From contig NC_057792.1 in NCBI RefSeq assembly GCF_014905175.1, positions 3,968,001-4,032,000 on the forward strand: a stretch of 64,000 bases of DNA, written 5' to 3'. A program made the translations under genes and the position numbers. The first letter of the stretch is position 1, and the number at the start of each line of letters is the position of its first letter. Under the pieces are notes generated by a model, which saw nothing but the letters and a program-made list of their open reading frames with translations, had not been told where the DNA came from and did not search any database. This document shows positions 10,908-23,231 of this stretch, in pieces. This stretch comes from Aphidius gifuensis. Its lineage: Eukaryota; Arthropoda; Insecta; Hymenoptera; Braconidae.

Positions 10908-13900
10908 TTAGTATCGATGATGAGATTGAGCTTGTCTCCATTCAGCACCAGTATTACCATGATGATGATGATGATGATGATGTCTTTTTTTATTATTATT
11001 ATTACTATCATTTTTATGTGTTGTTTCAGTAATGATATCTGATGTATTATCATTACCACGATAATTATCACGATAGCCTGGTTCATCAAGTGTTTCTTTA
11101 CGTCTTAATGGTGTATGATTGACTTTTTGTCCAGCTGTTTCATGAAGATTTTCCCATGCTTGTCTGTAATATCTATTAAGACCACCACGACTTTCTGATG
11201 AACTGCTATCAAAACTTGCAACTGTATTGCAATCTGGTGATGCACGATGTCGATAATGTTTACTACTTCTTCCTCTGCTTCTGTAAAATAAATATATTAT
11301 TTATAAAAAATATATTACGAAGAAATTTTCTATAATAACTAGGTGTGGCTTGGTGTATCCCCTTTTTTTTTTTTTTATTACAATGTTAATTAATAAATAT
11401 ATATATAAATTTGAAATACATAAAATTCCTCAGCTCTTGGAATTCCAATAAATAATCAGCAAGTGCAGAATAGAGGCGTGTATGTTTGTGCTAATATCTT
11501 GTCTTGAAAAAATTTGTGTTTGGTTGAAAAAATATGTGCAGGAAGTGGTTTACAGCTGGCTACTTCTACAAATGATATATTTATTATTTTTTTTTTTTTC
11601 CACCTTTTCACCAGGATAAGATCAATTCAAAAATTCCATATATTTAAAAAGAAAAATCTTGTAAATCAATTATATAATTTACAAGAAGAAAAAAAAAAAA
11701 AGATAATATTAATGGATGTTTATTTGGCACTATATAAAATAAACGGATATCCTTTTTATGAAAAAATAATATAAAATATTTAGGTGCGGTTGTGTATATG
11801 TGGTGTGCATTAATGTTGCAATCTCTCCACAAATTACCTTGACAGTGGGTGTCACATGTGTAGGTGACTTGTATACACATGGTGGTGATGTGAAGACGTC
11901 AATCAATTGATTCGTTGATGAGGTGGGTGAAGAATTCAATTATATTATTTTTTATTTTTTTAAAATTTTGTTTTGATGTTTTTTTTTCTTTTTTTTTTTT
12001 TGCAACATCTTTTGATTTTTTTTAAATTTGTACTATTTGCAAGATTTTTTTTTTCTTTTTTTTTTCCTTTTTTTTTTTGTTTCTTTTTGTATGATTTATT
12101 GAATTGGTATTGTTGTGTTACAAGGAGGGATTGGAGAAGTAGCCAGCACGTTGGGCTGCCGAGAGGCTGAATGAGTATGGATGGTCGGTGGCTCGGCGAG
12201 CGGTAAGATCACGACGCCCCAGGTGCTGGTCGGGGAATGGAAGCGCAAGAAGTGTATACCAACGTGACGGCATTCCAGATGGTTCACCACGTCCATGCCT
12301 ACCGGGATTTACACCACGGTTACCCCCGAGCGCACCAACCCCACCGAGACCCCTTCGGCGACGTCGTCCTCCTACGCTGCCACTGCCGCTAACCATCATT
12401 TTTTTTTTTTTATACAATTTTTTTTGTTTTTTTTTTTTTTATTTACTCGTCATTGTGTGTCGTTATTAAGTAATCCTCTCACTGGAAATATCATTTACTT
12501 AACTAATTTATTCAAAAATAATTTTAATATATTTATCAATTCAATTGAAATAATTTTTTTTTTTTTTTTTCTTCTTCGAAACAACCAGGGAGAGGATTAT
12601 ATACTATTTTAATTTAATATTGTACTTCCCACATCCAAACAACAAAAAAAATTTATTTAAAAAAATATATTTATAGCAAGCAAAATAAAAATTAAAAAAC
12701 CCATTACTCTGAAGCAAGAAAAAATGAATAATAAAATTTTTTTTCTCTACCTCAATTTAACTAGTTATTATTTGTTATTGTTTGTTTGTTTTTTTTTTTT
12801 TTTGTAATTATGTGTATGATATAAAAAAATAAATTCTTACCTGCGAATGAGAATGACAACAGTTGTAATAATAGCAGCAAGAAAAACAAATGCTCCAAAA
12901 ATACCAAGTGCAATAACAGCACCAAGATTTAATTTTGCTTGATGTGTTGGTGCATCTGATCTATCAACTTTATATGGTCCAGTTGGTTCAGCAACACCAG
13001 ATGCAATTTTAGCTCTAGCATTATCAACACCAGTACTAGCAATGTCATTATCAATTGGATGACTTTCATCAATATCTTCAACAGTTATTGACGGTATTAT
13101 TGCTGGTTTTTGCATATCAATTGATGATTTTTTAACAGCTGATTCACGTACAGTTGCTTCATGTTCAGATGTTTGATGTAGTAATAATTTTTTATTTGTT
13201 GTTAATTCAGATGTTGTTGATGATGTTGTAGTTGTTACTGTTGTTGTTAATGGTGTTGTTGATATACGTGATTTTGTTGTTGGAAAAAATGGTTTACCTC
13301 TTGTACTTGATGGTCTAACAGTAAATCTTGGTAATGTTGGTGTTACTTTAACTTCTTCAATGACACATGTTGGTCCAGTATGATCATATAAACCAGTTGG
13401 TAAACATAATAGCTGTTTATGTCCATTTAATTTAAAACCTTTTATACAATTATATGTTACAATACTACCAACAAGTAATGTACGATTTGTTAATTTTAAT
13501 TGATTTTTATCATTTGAATTTAATTCTTCAATATCAATTGTACTATGATTAACATATGGTGGTGAATCACAATGTATTGGTTCACAACGTGGTGGTGGAC
13601 CATTCCAACGTTCATCAATATCGCATGTTAAACGTGCACGTCCAGTCATTTCATAGCCATCATTACATGAATATAATACTTGACTTAAATAATTAACCGT
13701 ATTATTAATAAGTATATAATTACCATTTTTTATATTTGCCGGATAACCACATTCAATATTTTTACATACTGGTGGAAATTCATTATAAAAACCAGTATCT
13801 AAACATGTACGTGTTGATGGACCAATTAATAAACTACCAGAATTACAATTATATAATACTGATTCACCAACATGATAATTTGTAACATCTTTTTTATTAT

Positions 13901-16900
13901 TACTGCCATTATTATTTGTATTAATAATAAGCATTGTTGAATTTGGTGGTTGTTCTGGTCTACCACATGCTCTTGGTTGATGTTGACAAATATAATTATA
14001 TCTTGATGTACATGATGTTTCTGACCATAACCAACCACGACTACCATCATAACGTGCACATTCTTCTTGTGAACCATCAGATACACTCCAAAATGATACT
14101 GTAACTTCATCACCACTACCAGTCCATCTCCATATTGTTTTATCTTTTGTATCTCTTACTGCTCCCATCCAATATTGACTTGATGTATCACTTCTATGTC
14201 TTCTCCATAATTCCCATGATATAAAACCTTGTAATGCTGGATTACTTTCATCAACAAGTGTACCACCACGTGAACGACAAAAACTTAATGCATCTCTAAA
14301 TTGCATTGGTTGTCTGTTATAAAATATATAACATTTACCATTATATGTTGCTGTTGAACCTGGTGGTTGATCTCTAAATTGTGGACATCTTTCAATTGGT
14401 AATGCCTGTAATTTAATATATAAATATATTTGTTTTTGTTATTTTTATATTATTTTATTTAAATAATTAATAATAAAATTACCTGATCAGTATAAACAAA
14501 AGCTTCACAAAGTGATAGCTGTACTGGTGCTGGTGATATTGCTGATGATTCAAGATGAACCGATACAAATGCACCAGGCATTGGTGGATTACATGGTAAA
14601 AATAATGGCTGTCCTTCTTCCAATAGTCCAGTAAATTTATTACAAATTGGATTTGTACCAAGATCAGGACGATTATTACCTACTCGAACGACAATTGTTC
14701 CAGTTGATCCATCTGTAAAATAATATTTTATGTTTTTATTAAATATAAATAACAAACAAAATATAATAAAAGAAGATTTTTAAATTATAAAAATAAATAA
14801 ATAAAAAAGATTATTATCATTAATATTGTATTTCTATTTTATTTTTTTTTTGTATTTTTCTACGCGATTTTCGTAGTCCAGCGATCTTGACTACACAAGC
14901 CGGTGACCCACAAAGTATTTCACCTGTGACTATCCAAGAACCGAGAAAGATTAGATAGCCAAGTTTGTCAATTGATAATTTTTTTTTTTCTATGAATATT
15001 ACTCATGGACTTGTGGTTTTTAAAAGTGAATATATGTAGTTTTTTTTTTTACTTTATTCTTATACATGAAAATAAAAATGAATAAAAAAAAATTAAAAAA
15101 TAATTAGTTATATATTTTTAAAATATAGATTATTATCATCAATATATATATTTAATGTTTTTATTTATTTTTCAGTAAGTTTTCTAACAATTGAAAGTAC
15201 AACAGTGAAAGACTCTCACTCTTAATGAAATAATTTCTAAAACGCCTCGATGAACTTGATTCTCATTAATGTGTCAATAAATTATTCAAAATATTAATAT
15301 AATAATTAATGTATTATTTAATCACTTAAAAGCCATAATAATTTTTTTTTAAATATATATTAAACCAAGATTAATAAAAAGCAATAAATAAAATAAATTT
15401 AACAATATATATTTTTATGGCTCATTTCAATTTTCGAGAAATTTATCTTTGGGTAAATGCATTTCAAATGCATTTAACTAGAAAATTGTTATTGATTTGC
15501 TCTGGTTATAGAAAGTCATGGGAAAATAAAAAATATATTTTAACTTAAATTTATATAGTCATTTTTTATAATTAAAATTTTTCTAATACTTTTTTCATCG
15601 ATTGAAATTTTGATAAATGAATATTTAAATTTCAAACTTACCACAACAAGCTTTTCCAAAATCAAGCCTGACAAGTTGAACCATATATGGCTCTAAAAGA
15701 TTAACATACCACCAGGGTCGTTGCTCTGGTTTTGTCAATGTACATGTTTGAGGACTAAATGCCTGTCCTGAACTACCATCAACAGCTCTTTGTGGTATAC
15801 CACCTTCAGCACTGCTTGATTGCATTGGAGCTTTTCCACCAGCAACATTTAAAACTATTGGCATAATTAAAATCAAAATTAATTATTTATATTATCTTTA
15901 AACAATCAACAACTTAATAATAATTATATATTTTAACTCATCAATCCTCATAAATTATTGTCTATGATTTTTTTTTTTTAGTTTTCTAATATTAAAAAAA
16001 ATAAAAATGTTGAGGATATATATTTATAAAAGGTGAGTTTCACTCGGTTCGATGACGCATACTCGTCACTGAATGAAATGTCCTCCTTTCTCAAATTGTT
16101 CACGAGCAAATACATAGCAAATTTTATATATTACTAAAAAAAACGGTAAATAAAATTTATGAATAATTTGATAAATATATTAAACAAATTTGATTGTTAA
16201 AAATATTATATTTAAACAGTATATAAAAATAGTATATACCGTTTTTTTTTTTTATAAATTTTTAATATTCAATTTAACGCTAAATGATTGAGCTTATTTT
16301 TTTTTTAAATAAAAATTTTTTGATATAGAGAGATAGATAAAAATGTATCGAATCATCAAACATAAAATGAGTATTATATGATCGCGCTCTGTTTATTTCA
16401 ATGCGGCACTACGAGGGAGCCTTATGCTTGGGCATCATCAACCAGGCGATTGTCTCGTTGCTCTCTAAGCACCGACAGAGCGAGTCCATGTAACTTGCCT
16501 CTTTGACTTGTAATGCGGCCCACGACCCACTTGTCGTTTTACGAGGGCCTACTTTGACTTATATACATGTATTTTTTTTTTTTTTTCCTTTTTTTTTTTC
16601 CATATGTTTTATAAAATTATTAATATTATTATTAAAAAAAAAAAACGTCTTTGTTCTACATGTTACTTTTTATGTTATTTTTATAACTTAATTATTGTCG
16701 TTATTAAAAAAATTCAACTGCTCTAAAATATTATTACATTTCCGTATTTATCATAACTACTAATTAAACACAATTATTATTATTTTTTTTTTTTCATCTT
16801 GTTTCATTTTTTTTTTTTTTTTAATTATTATATTAACCAATTTTCACTTTTTATTATTTTCACGTATATTTAATTTACAATGTTAATTGGAATTTTTAAA

Positions 16901-17900
16901 AAAATATATATTTAAATTTTGTAATTTATATTTAATTCAATGTGGGTCAGTATTTGATAAATTTATTTATTAATTTTATTTTTCGGCTATAAAAAAAAAA
17001 AATAAATAAATGTATATATTTTGAAAGTTGTGAATATATTAATGAAAAAGAGGAGAATCTTCTTTTTTTATGAGCTTATAATGATTATTGATGAAAAAAT
17101 TTGTATAAAATAAAATTCTTTGAAAATATGGTAGGAACGTGACCTGTTTTTCCGTGTCCTTGACCGAGGTATAGCCCAGCAATGGTTTTTTTTTAAAACG
17201 AGGAAGAAAAAAAAAAAAAAAAAAGTATTAGTAAGAGACAAGATAAAATAAGAAGGGGCATTAAACCGTTAATACATGAACCTGCTGGCAGGCATTTGCG
17301 AACACTTTGCGTAGGTTTTACCATTAGTTATTTCATCTTCATTATTTTATTTATTATTATAATAATAATTGGTGTTTGAGTGTGTTGTTTTTTTTTTTTC
17401 CTCATTTTATTCTGTCTATCTGTTGATTCTTCATGCACACATAACTTGATAATTATATATATAAAATTAAAATATATATTATTATTATTTATAAATAATA
17501 ATTACCACAAAATGGTACACCCTCAGGTGTCCAATTGCCTTCAGCTTGACACTGTCTTCTTGCTGGACCAAGAAGTTCAAAACCACGTTCACATGAGTAC
17601 GTTGCAACAGTACCCTCAGGTAGACTTGTATCTTTTATTAATTCATCTTCTTCATCAAGTACATCATCAGTATCACCCTGTGAAAAACGTACATTACTGT
17701 GAGCTGGTGCACCTGGATATCCACATCCCAATGATTTACTTCCTAAATTAACAAAACGAAAAAATAATTAATTAATAAAACTTAATCAATTTTTTATTTA
17801 ATAATTATTATTAATAACTAATTATAAATAAATTATAAATTTACCGTGAATTTCTAAATAATAAAAAATTAATAACTATTATAATCAATCCCAATCTCAT
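10908..17900 (-). CDS. Sushi / fucolectin-like / C-type lectin transmembrane protein (Furrowed/CG9095 type)
   Basis: Predicted single-pass receptor of 889 aa. Exons: 17845-17900, 17506-17738, 15642-15854, 14483-14712, 12841-14405, 10908-11280. Order: signal (MRLGLIIIVINFLLF), sushi domain (about 21-95), fucolectin-type F5/8 galactose-binding domain (about 97-240, with TLTKPEQRPWWYVNL and KACC), C-type lectin domain (about 248-385), three sushi domains (to about 610), Ser/Thr-rich stalk, TM helix (AVIALGIFGAFVFLAAIITT), and a basic cytoplasmic tail with eight His codons. The C-type lectin domain lacks EPN/QPD and WND motifs, so calcium-dependent sugar binding is doubtful. The architecture matches the fly proteins Furrowed and CG9095; Furrowed acts in planar polarity and adhesion. 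The exon 1 join uses an AAG acceptor (17739) and is the least certain part. Confidence 0.85.
12118..12388 (-). CDS. Candidate alternative last exon of the lectin receptor (Arg/Gly-rich tail)
   Basis: A GC-rich block inside the last intron of the lectin receptor gene, in strong contrast to its poly-T surroundings. On the minus strand it is open for about 90 codons. A GGTTAG acceptor at 12389-12390 would join exon 12841-14405 in the correct phase, giving a tail that begins SGSGSVGGRRRRRGLGG and ends YFSNPSL with stop TAA at 12118-12120. An AATAAA signal lies 18 bp past the stop (12095-12100). Against it: the sequence before the acceptor is A-rich rather than pyrimidine-rich, and GC-rich DNA has few stops by chance. 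It could instead be a conserved non-coding or regulatory element. Confidence 0.35.
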
Positions 17901-20900
17901 TTTATAGATACATAATCCTCACACTTACCAAACTCTCAATTTTAGTTTGCTCTTTTTATTTAATAGCCAATTTTTAATCATAATAATTAATTCATAATTT
18001 TTAGAAAATGTTGTTTAATATTTATATTCTGATAGCAGGTCTTTGATTGCTTGATGCGTTTCGTGTCGATTTATGTAGCTTGATCGCAATATAAACCGTT
18101 AGTAAGTATAAGCATGATAATAGTTTGTTCGTTCTGCGTGACGAGCATATGGTAAAGACACTTCCAAATATGTAACATCCTTTATACGCACATCCTCGAT
18201 TTCATTATCCATCCAAGTATTAATAAGTATACAATAAAACACCACAAACTGTATATCATTATTTTATTTATTTTAATTTTTTTTTCTTTAATATGCATAT
18301 ATATATTTGTCCTGGAATTTACTGATTCATTGTATGCATAATTATATCTTTGAATATTATTTATTTTATTTTTTTCAATATAAAAAATACTTGATAATTT
18401 TTGAAGCATTGCAAATATACAGCTGAGTGAGTGTTGATGTCAATAACGGTCTCTGTCAATTATTCAATAGTCCAAAAATAATTTAAAATTAAATTGCAAT
18501 TATCATGATGAAAAAAATTTAAGAATAACACAGATTTTATTTATTTTTGGTGAAAAAAATTTCACTCAATTTGTGAGCCAGTGAAAGCTGTGTCCTCAAG
18601 AATTTAGCTTTCATTGAAGAAAAATTACACCCTCAATTTGTTTCTTATTTTTTTATACACATATGTAAAAGAAAATATATATTTTTATATAAAACAATTA
18701 GATACTCGTGAGAAAGTTTAGGAATTGTCATGATTAAATTGAATTTTTTATTGGTGGGAGACTCTAGTCGGCCGTTAGAGTCTTGAGTTTGAGTTGTTTG
18801 GAGAGTGGGTCAGTAGGTTGTTGAGTGACTAAATATTAACAGTTATTTGTGTACATTCGTGCATATAATAAAATTATTAAAAATGTCACTATATTTACGA
18901 AATTATATGATTTTAAAATAGCACAATAAAAAAGAGTAAATTTTATAAAAATTATGCAGACAAAAAAAATGAAAGAAAAAATTAATAATCAGGACAAAAT
19001 CAAGAGTATAGTGAGTAAAATCACATGAAATAAAAAATGCATTTCGGGCAATGCATGTTTTATTTACTTCCCGTTATATTTGCCGGCTTTTTATTTTTTT
19101 TTTTTAAAAAGATTTTGTTGTATGTTATATGTATCGTGAGAAATTGGCCAAGAGGATTCATCACAATGCTTTCTTTTTCAATGAAAAATATATAATTCAT
19201 CAACTACACACAATACTTGATTTAAATTTACAAACATTATTAAAATATACATTCTAATTAGACAAACTAGATTCGAAAAAAAAAAACATATATCTCAATG
19301 ATTTTTAAAAAATTTTATATTGCAATTACACCGGATTAGACTGTAATTAAAATTATATATCTTATCTTGATAAACTCTGATAATTTGCGTGATTCTTTTT
19401 CTAATTACTTAAAAAAAAAAAAAACATGTCCTCTTTCGAAATTTTATTTGTAAACGGAAAAACTATGTATAAGTAATATCTCATAGTAAAATCAAAATTT
19501 ATCACTATCTTTAAATAATATAAAAAAATAAAAAATATTAACCTTTTGTAAATATAAACACAATAATTAATAATTGTAAAATAAATCGTTGTATTTTCAG
19601 CAATGCCATTTCCAAAATCCAAGATAATCCAAAAAAATTCCTCAATGCAACACCACTGATTACTCTTTTTTTTTTTTTAATTATATTTTTTGTATTTTTC
19701 ACTAATTATTAGTTAAAATTAAAATAAAATAATATAAAAACACATTAAATGAATGCAAATAAAAACTAATATTGATCACTGTTATTCATCATGATGAGTT
19801 TAAAAAAGAAAAAAAAAAAATTATAATTTTTAAAAATTTAAATGAAGAGCTTATTAGGACTCGTTGATATTAAAACGAGTGTTGATCAGAGACTGAAGCC
19901 CCTGTATTCAAGGCAGGAAGTCATATTCCAGGTGTTGGATTTTTTTTTTTTTTTTACTGGTAAAATCCCCACCTGTAAGACAGTCTGGCTCATAGCCAAC
20001 CCAGTCTCTTTTTCAAATAACCACTTCCATGGTGTTCATGGAGTCTCATATAGCGGTTGAAACAGACGAGGATAACACTTTTTATTTATTTATTTTATTT
20101 TTTTAAAATAAAACTATCGTTGTTGTGTCGTACAACAGTGGGGCGCTACGTCATCGTCCTCCCGTTTTATATTTCCTTTAGTTTATAATCATTTTTTTAT
20201 TTTATTTTTCTTTATAATGTTGCGTTGAAAAGTTGAAATGACTGCGATACATAAGGCTGTCTTACCTCTATATCTGCTCGTCACTGCGTCAGGAGTTGCC
20301 AGAAGTCAAAATCAAGAAGTAGGCACGATGGAATTCAGGCCATCCACGACTTTAAAATCTCACAGTCTGTCGGTGGTGGTTGTATTGATAAAATTTTTAA
20401 ATGCGTGAATTCAATAATTTATCATAATTTTAACAATTATTATTTCATTATCATCTGAAAATTTAAAAAAAATATAACTGCACAATTTAAATGATAAAAT
20501 TTTAGAAAATTTATAGAGCTTTTTTGAAATACTGTATATGAATTTGTTTTTTTTTCTTTTTTAAAAATATTTTTTATATTTTTGAAAATGACAACTATGC
20601 AATGATGACCTTTAATTAGTCAAAAAAATAAGACAACTTTTTTTTTTTCTCATTTTTTTTTTTATAATCAGATTAGTATAATTAACAACATAAAAATAAT
20701 TTCAAAACTTTCTTTATATATATTTATATTTTTGCGGAAATGTGAAATACCTTCTTAATAACTTTTCGTGTCTTTTTTTTTTTTAAATTTTTTAACTCTG
20801 ATAAATAATAAATTATAAAGAATTACAAAACTATTAAAAGGATATTCAATATATTTTTTACTTTCGAGTTTTTTTAATAATATATTTAATTTATCTTTGA

Positions 20901-23231
20901 TGTTTTAAAATGACTTTCTGAATAACATTATATACTTTTTTTAAATTTTCTATTTTTGCAGATATTTAATAAAAAAAAAATATGATAATTGATAGTTTAA
21001 AAATTGTTTATCTTGAACGAATATAAAATTTATTTATCTATTATTGACGTAATTGTTTGTAGAAATATAACTCGAGATAATAATTTACAAAAAAAAAAAA
21101 AAAACCTAAACGAGTCAATGTAGAAGTCGTTTGTGGAAAAATAAATATTAAAAAAAAATTGACTAGCTTCGTGATAAAATTAATAACCCTGCGGTTTTGT
21201 TTATTGCTTATTATTAATATTTTTCAGAAGAAAATTAAAAGAAAAAATAAAAAAAAAAACTACTCTTTTTATTTGTAAAAAATAAAATAATAATATAAAA
21301 AAATAAAATAATTATATATAAATAAAAAAAAATTATTATTTAATGTTTTTTATTTTATTTAAAAATTGAAGATTCTTTATTTGGTGACTGGTATGCGTTT
21401 GATTGTTGGATCAAAAGACGCTTTCACCCAAAGCACTTTACGTTTTTCTCATTTAATTTAAAACAAGTATAATTGTAACTTGATTATTTTATATATTTTT
21501 TTTTTCTATCTTCAATTACAAATTGTTTTTTTTTTTTTCTACTCGGAGAACAGATAACTAAACTTTCCTTTGATACTAATATATTGAATTAATTTTGGAC
21601 CCGGTTGAATTTAATACCCACTAGCAGGGTCAGGTTTATTTACATATTTTATAAATTATTATTTATTTTAAATATATATAGGTGAAAAATACTGGTATTT
21701 TTATGAGGGTCAAGCTGATTTTCATCATAATTTTATACTTTTTTTTTTCGACATTAGTAATTTATTATTATTTTTATGTTTTAAAATAATAATAAAAAGA
21801 TAAATTAATATCGGTATATCCGTTTTTGTCTTTAAAATTATCTTAAGAAACTGTTTTTTTTTTTTTTTATTTTTTATACTGACCGCAGTTTTCTAAATTA
21901 CGGAAGTTATAGTTATGATGCACGCGATGCAGAAAATCATATCTATCCCTTTCCATTATTTTTATAATTTATAAATAATTAAATTTAAAAAAAAAAAACA
22001 AATATAAGATTTAAAAATAAGCGTGATTTTATAGTTTAAATAAACAAATAAAATTTTAACAATGCCAAACACTTGCGTGTGCTACATTTGTAAAAGAAAA
22101 ATATATATTTTTTTTTTCATTAATATAAATTCAAACGTGACTTCATCGTGAAACATAAGCAAAGCCAAGAACATATTAACGGTACTTTTAATAATAAATT
22201 GCGGACAATATGTTATTTAAAAGTATTCCAAGAATCTCACCTGATGTGTCATATCGAGGCTGAATTAGTGAAAATATATATATAAAAAAAAACTTTTTAA
22301 GATTTTAAGCATTTGATAGAAAGTTGTGATGACGATCATGATTATAGATACATCAGCACCATCAGCTCACATCAGCACACATTATGTTAATACATAAAAA
22401 AATCTCCACTTTTGTTCCATTATTTTTTCTGAAAATAAAAAAACATTAATTACAATAAATGTATGTTAATGAAAAATGAGATTAAATAAAATTAAAATAA
22501 ATAAACCATATGACAATTGAAAGAATTATTTAATGTATTGTTGTATTATATTATTTTTTAATTAATTAAATTTTTAATTGTTTGCAATTTTACTTTCTCG
22601 AATGAGATAAAATTATCTCTTTGACGTAAGAATATTTATCTAGTTTATTCTACTGTTTAATGATTATAATGAAATTAAATTTGCCAATATGTTTTTTGCT
22701 ATTTTTCGATAAACAATCGACAAATTTTTAGCTTGTTCAACAATACAGGCATTTAATTATTTTAATCTTATATTAATCTCTTAATATAATTGTAAAAAAA
22801 AAATTTAAACTTACTGTTAATGAATATTGTTAGTATTTTATTATAAATTATTATAAATATTAGTATTTTCACCGGAGCAATAATTTTTTTTGTGTCAGTA
22901 AACAAGATCAACAGACAAAAAAAAAACTCTATTTTACATAAAAAATATATATTATTAAACAACAAGAATTAAAATGATTTAATAATTGAATAAACAATAA
23001 TTATTTAAATAATTATTACATTCAACTTTGATAAATTAAAAAATACGCCATTTTATGTTTCGATCCCGCCAAAAAAAATTTCGATTTTCGAATGACTAAA
23101 ACCACGCTGCTACTAAAGTCACAGCAAAATAATTGTATGACAAATAAACCATAAACGTGTTCCGAAATAGGTTATTTAATACAATTGAATAAAAATAAAT
23201 TAATAACAATTTATAAAAAACTAAATTAATA
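17901..23231. other. Long non-coding 5' region of the lectin receptor gene
   Basis: 5.3 kb without a supportable coding exon. GC-richer islands stand out at 18030-18180 (just upstream of the receptor start, likely 5' UTR or promoter), 18725-18840, 19840-20060 and 20125-20370, the last containing ACGTCAT. The rest is homopolymer-rich AT DNA. The region next to 23231 is the promoter of the plus-strand RPA43 gene. Confidence 0.5.
23041..23060 (-). promoter_or_regulatory. YY1/Pho-like AAAATGGCG site upstream of RPA43
   Basis: The plus-strand text CGCCATTTT at about 23047-23055 is the reverse complement of AAAATGGCG, the core of the YY1/Pleiohomeotic motif often found near housekeeping start sites. 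It lies about 180 bp upstream of the RPA43 start codon. Motif match only. Confidence 0.35.

Noticed and set aside
12188..12612. Plus-strand Arg/Pro-rich frames in the GC-rich island
   Set aside because: They run into poly-T-encoded Phe strings and lack splice support; the minus-strand reading has better phase and a poly(A) signal.
14866..14965. Possible tRNA gene in the GC-richer intronic patch
   Set aside because: No cloverleaf pairing and no TTC-G-A type B box could be found.
16381..16558. Possible hidden exon in the large lectin receptor intron
   Set aside because: Stops occur in all frames on the gene's strand, so it was kept only as a non-coding island.
18182..18409. 75-codon minus-strand frame upstream of the lectin receptor
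   Set aside because: Composition equals the surrounding AT-rich DNA and no splice sites frame it.
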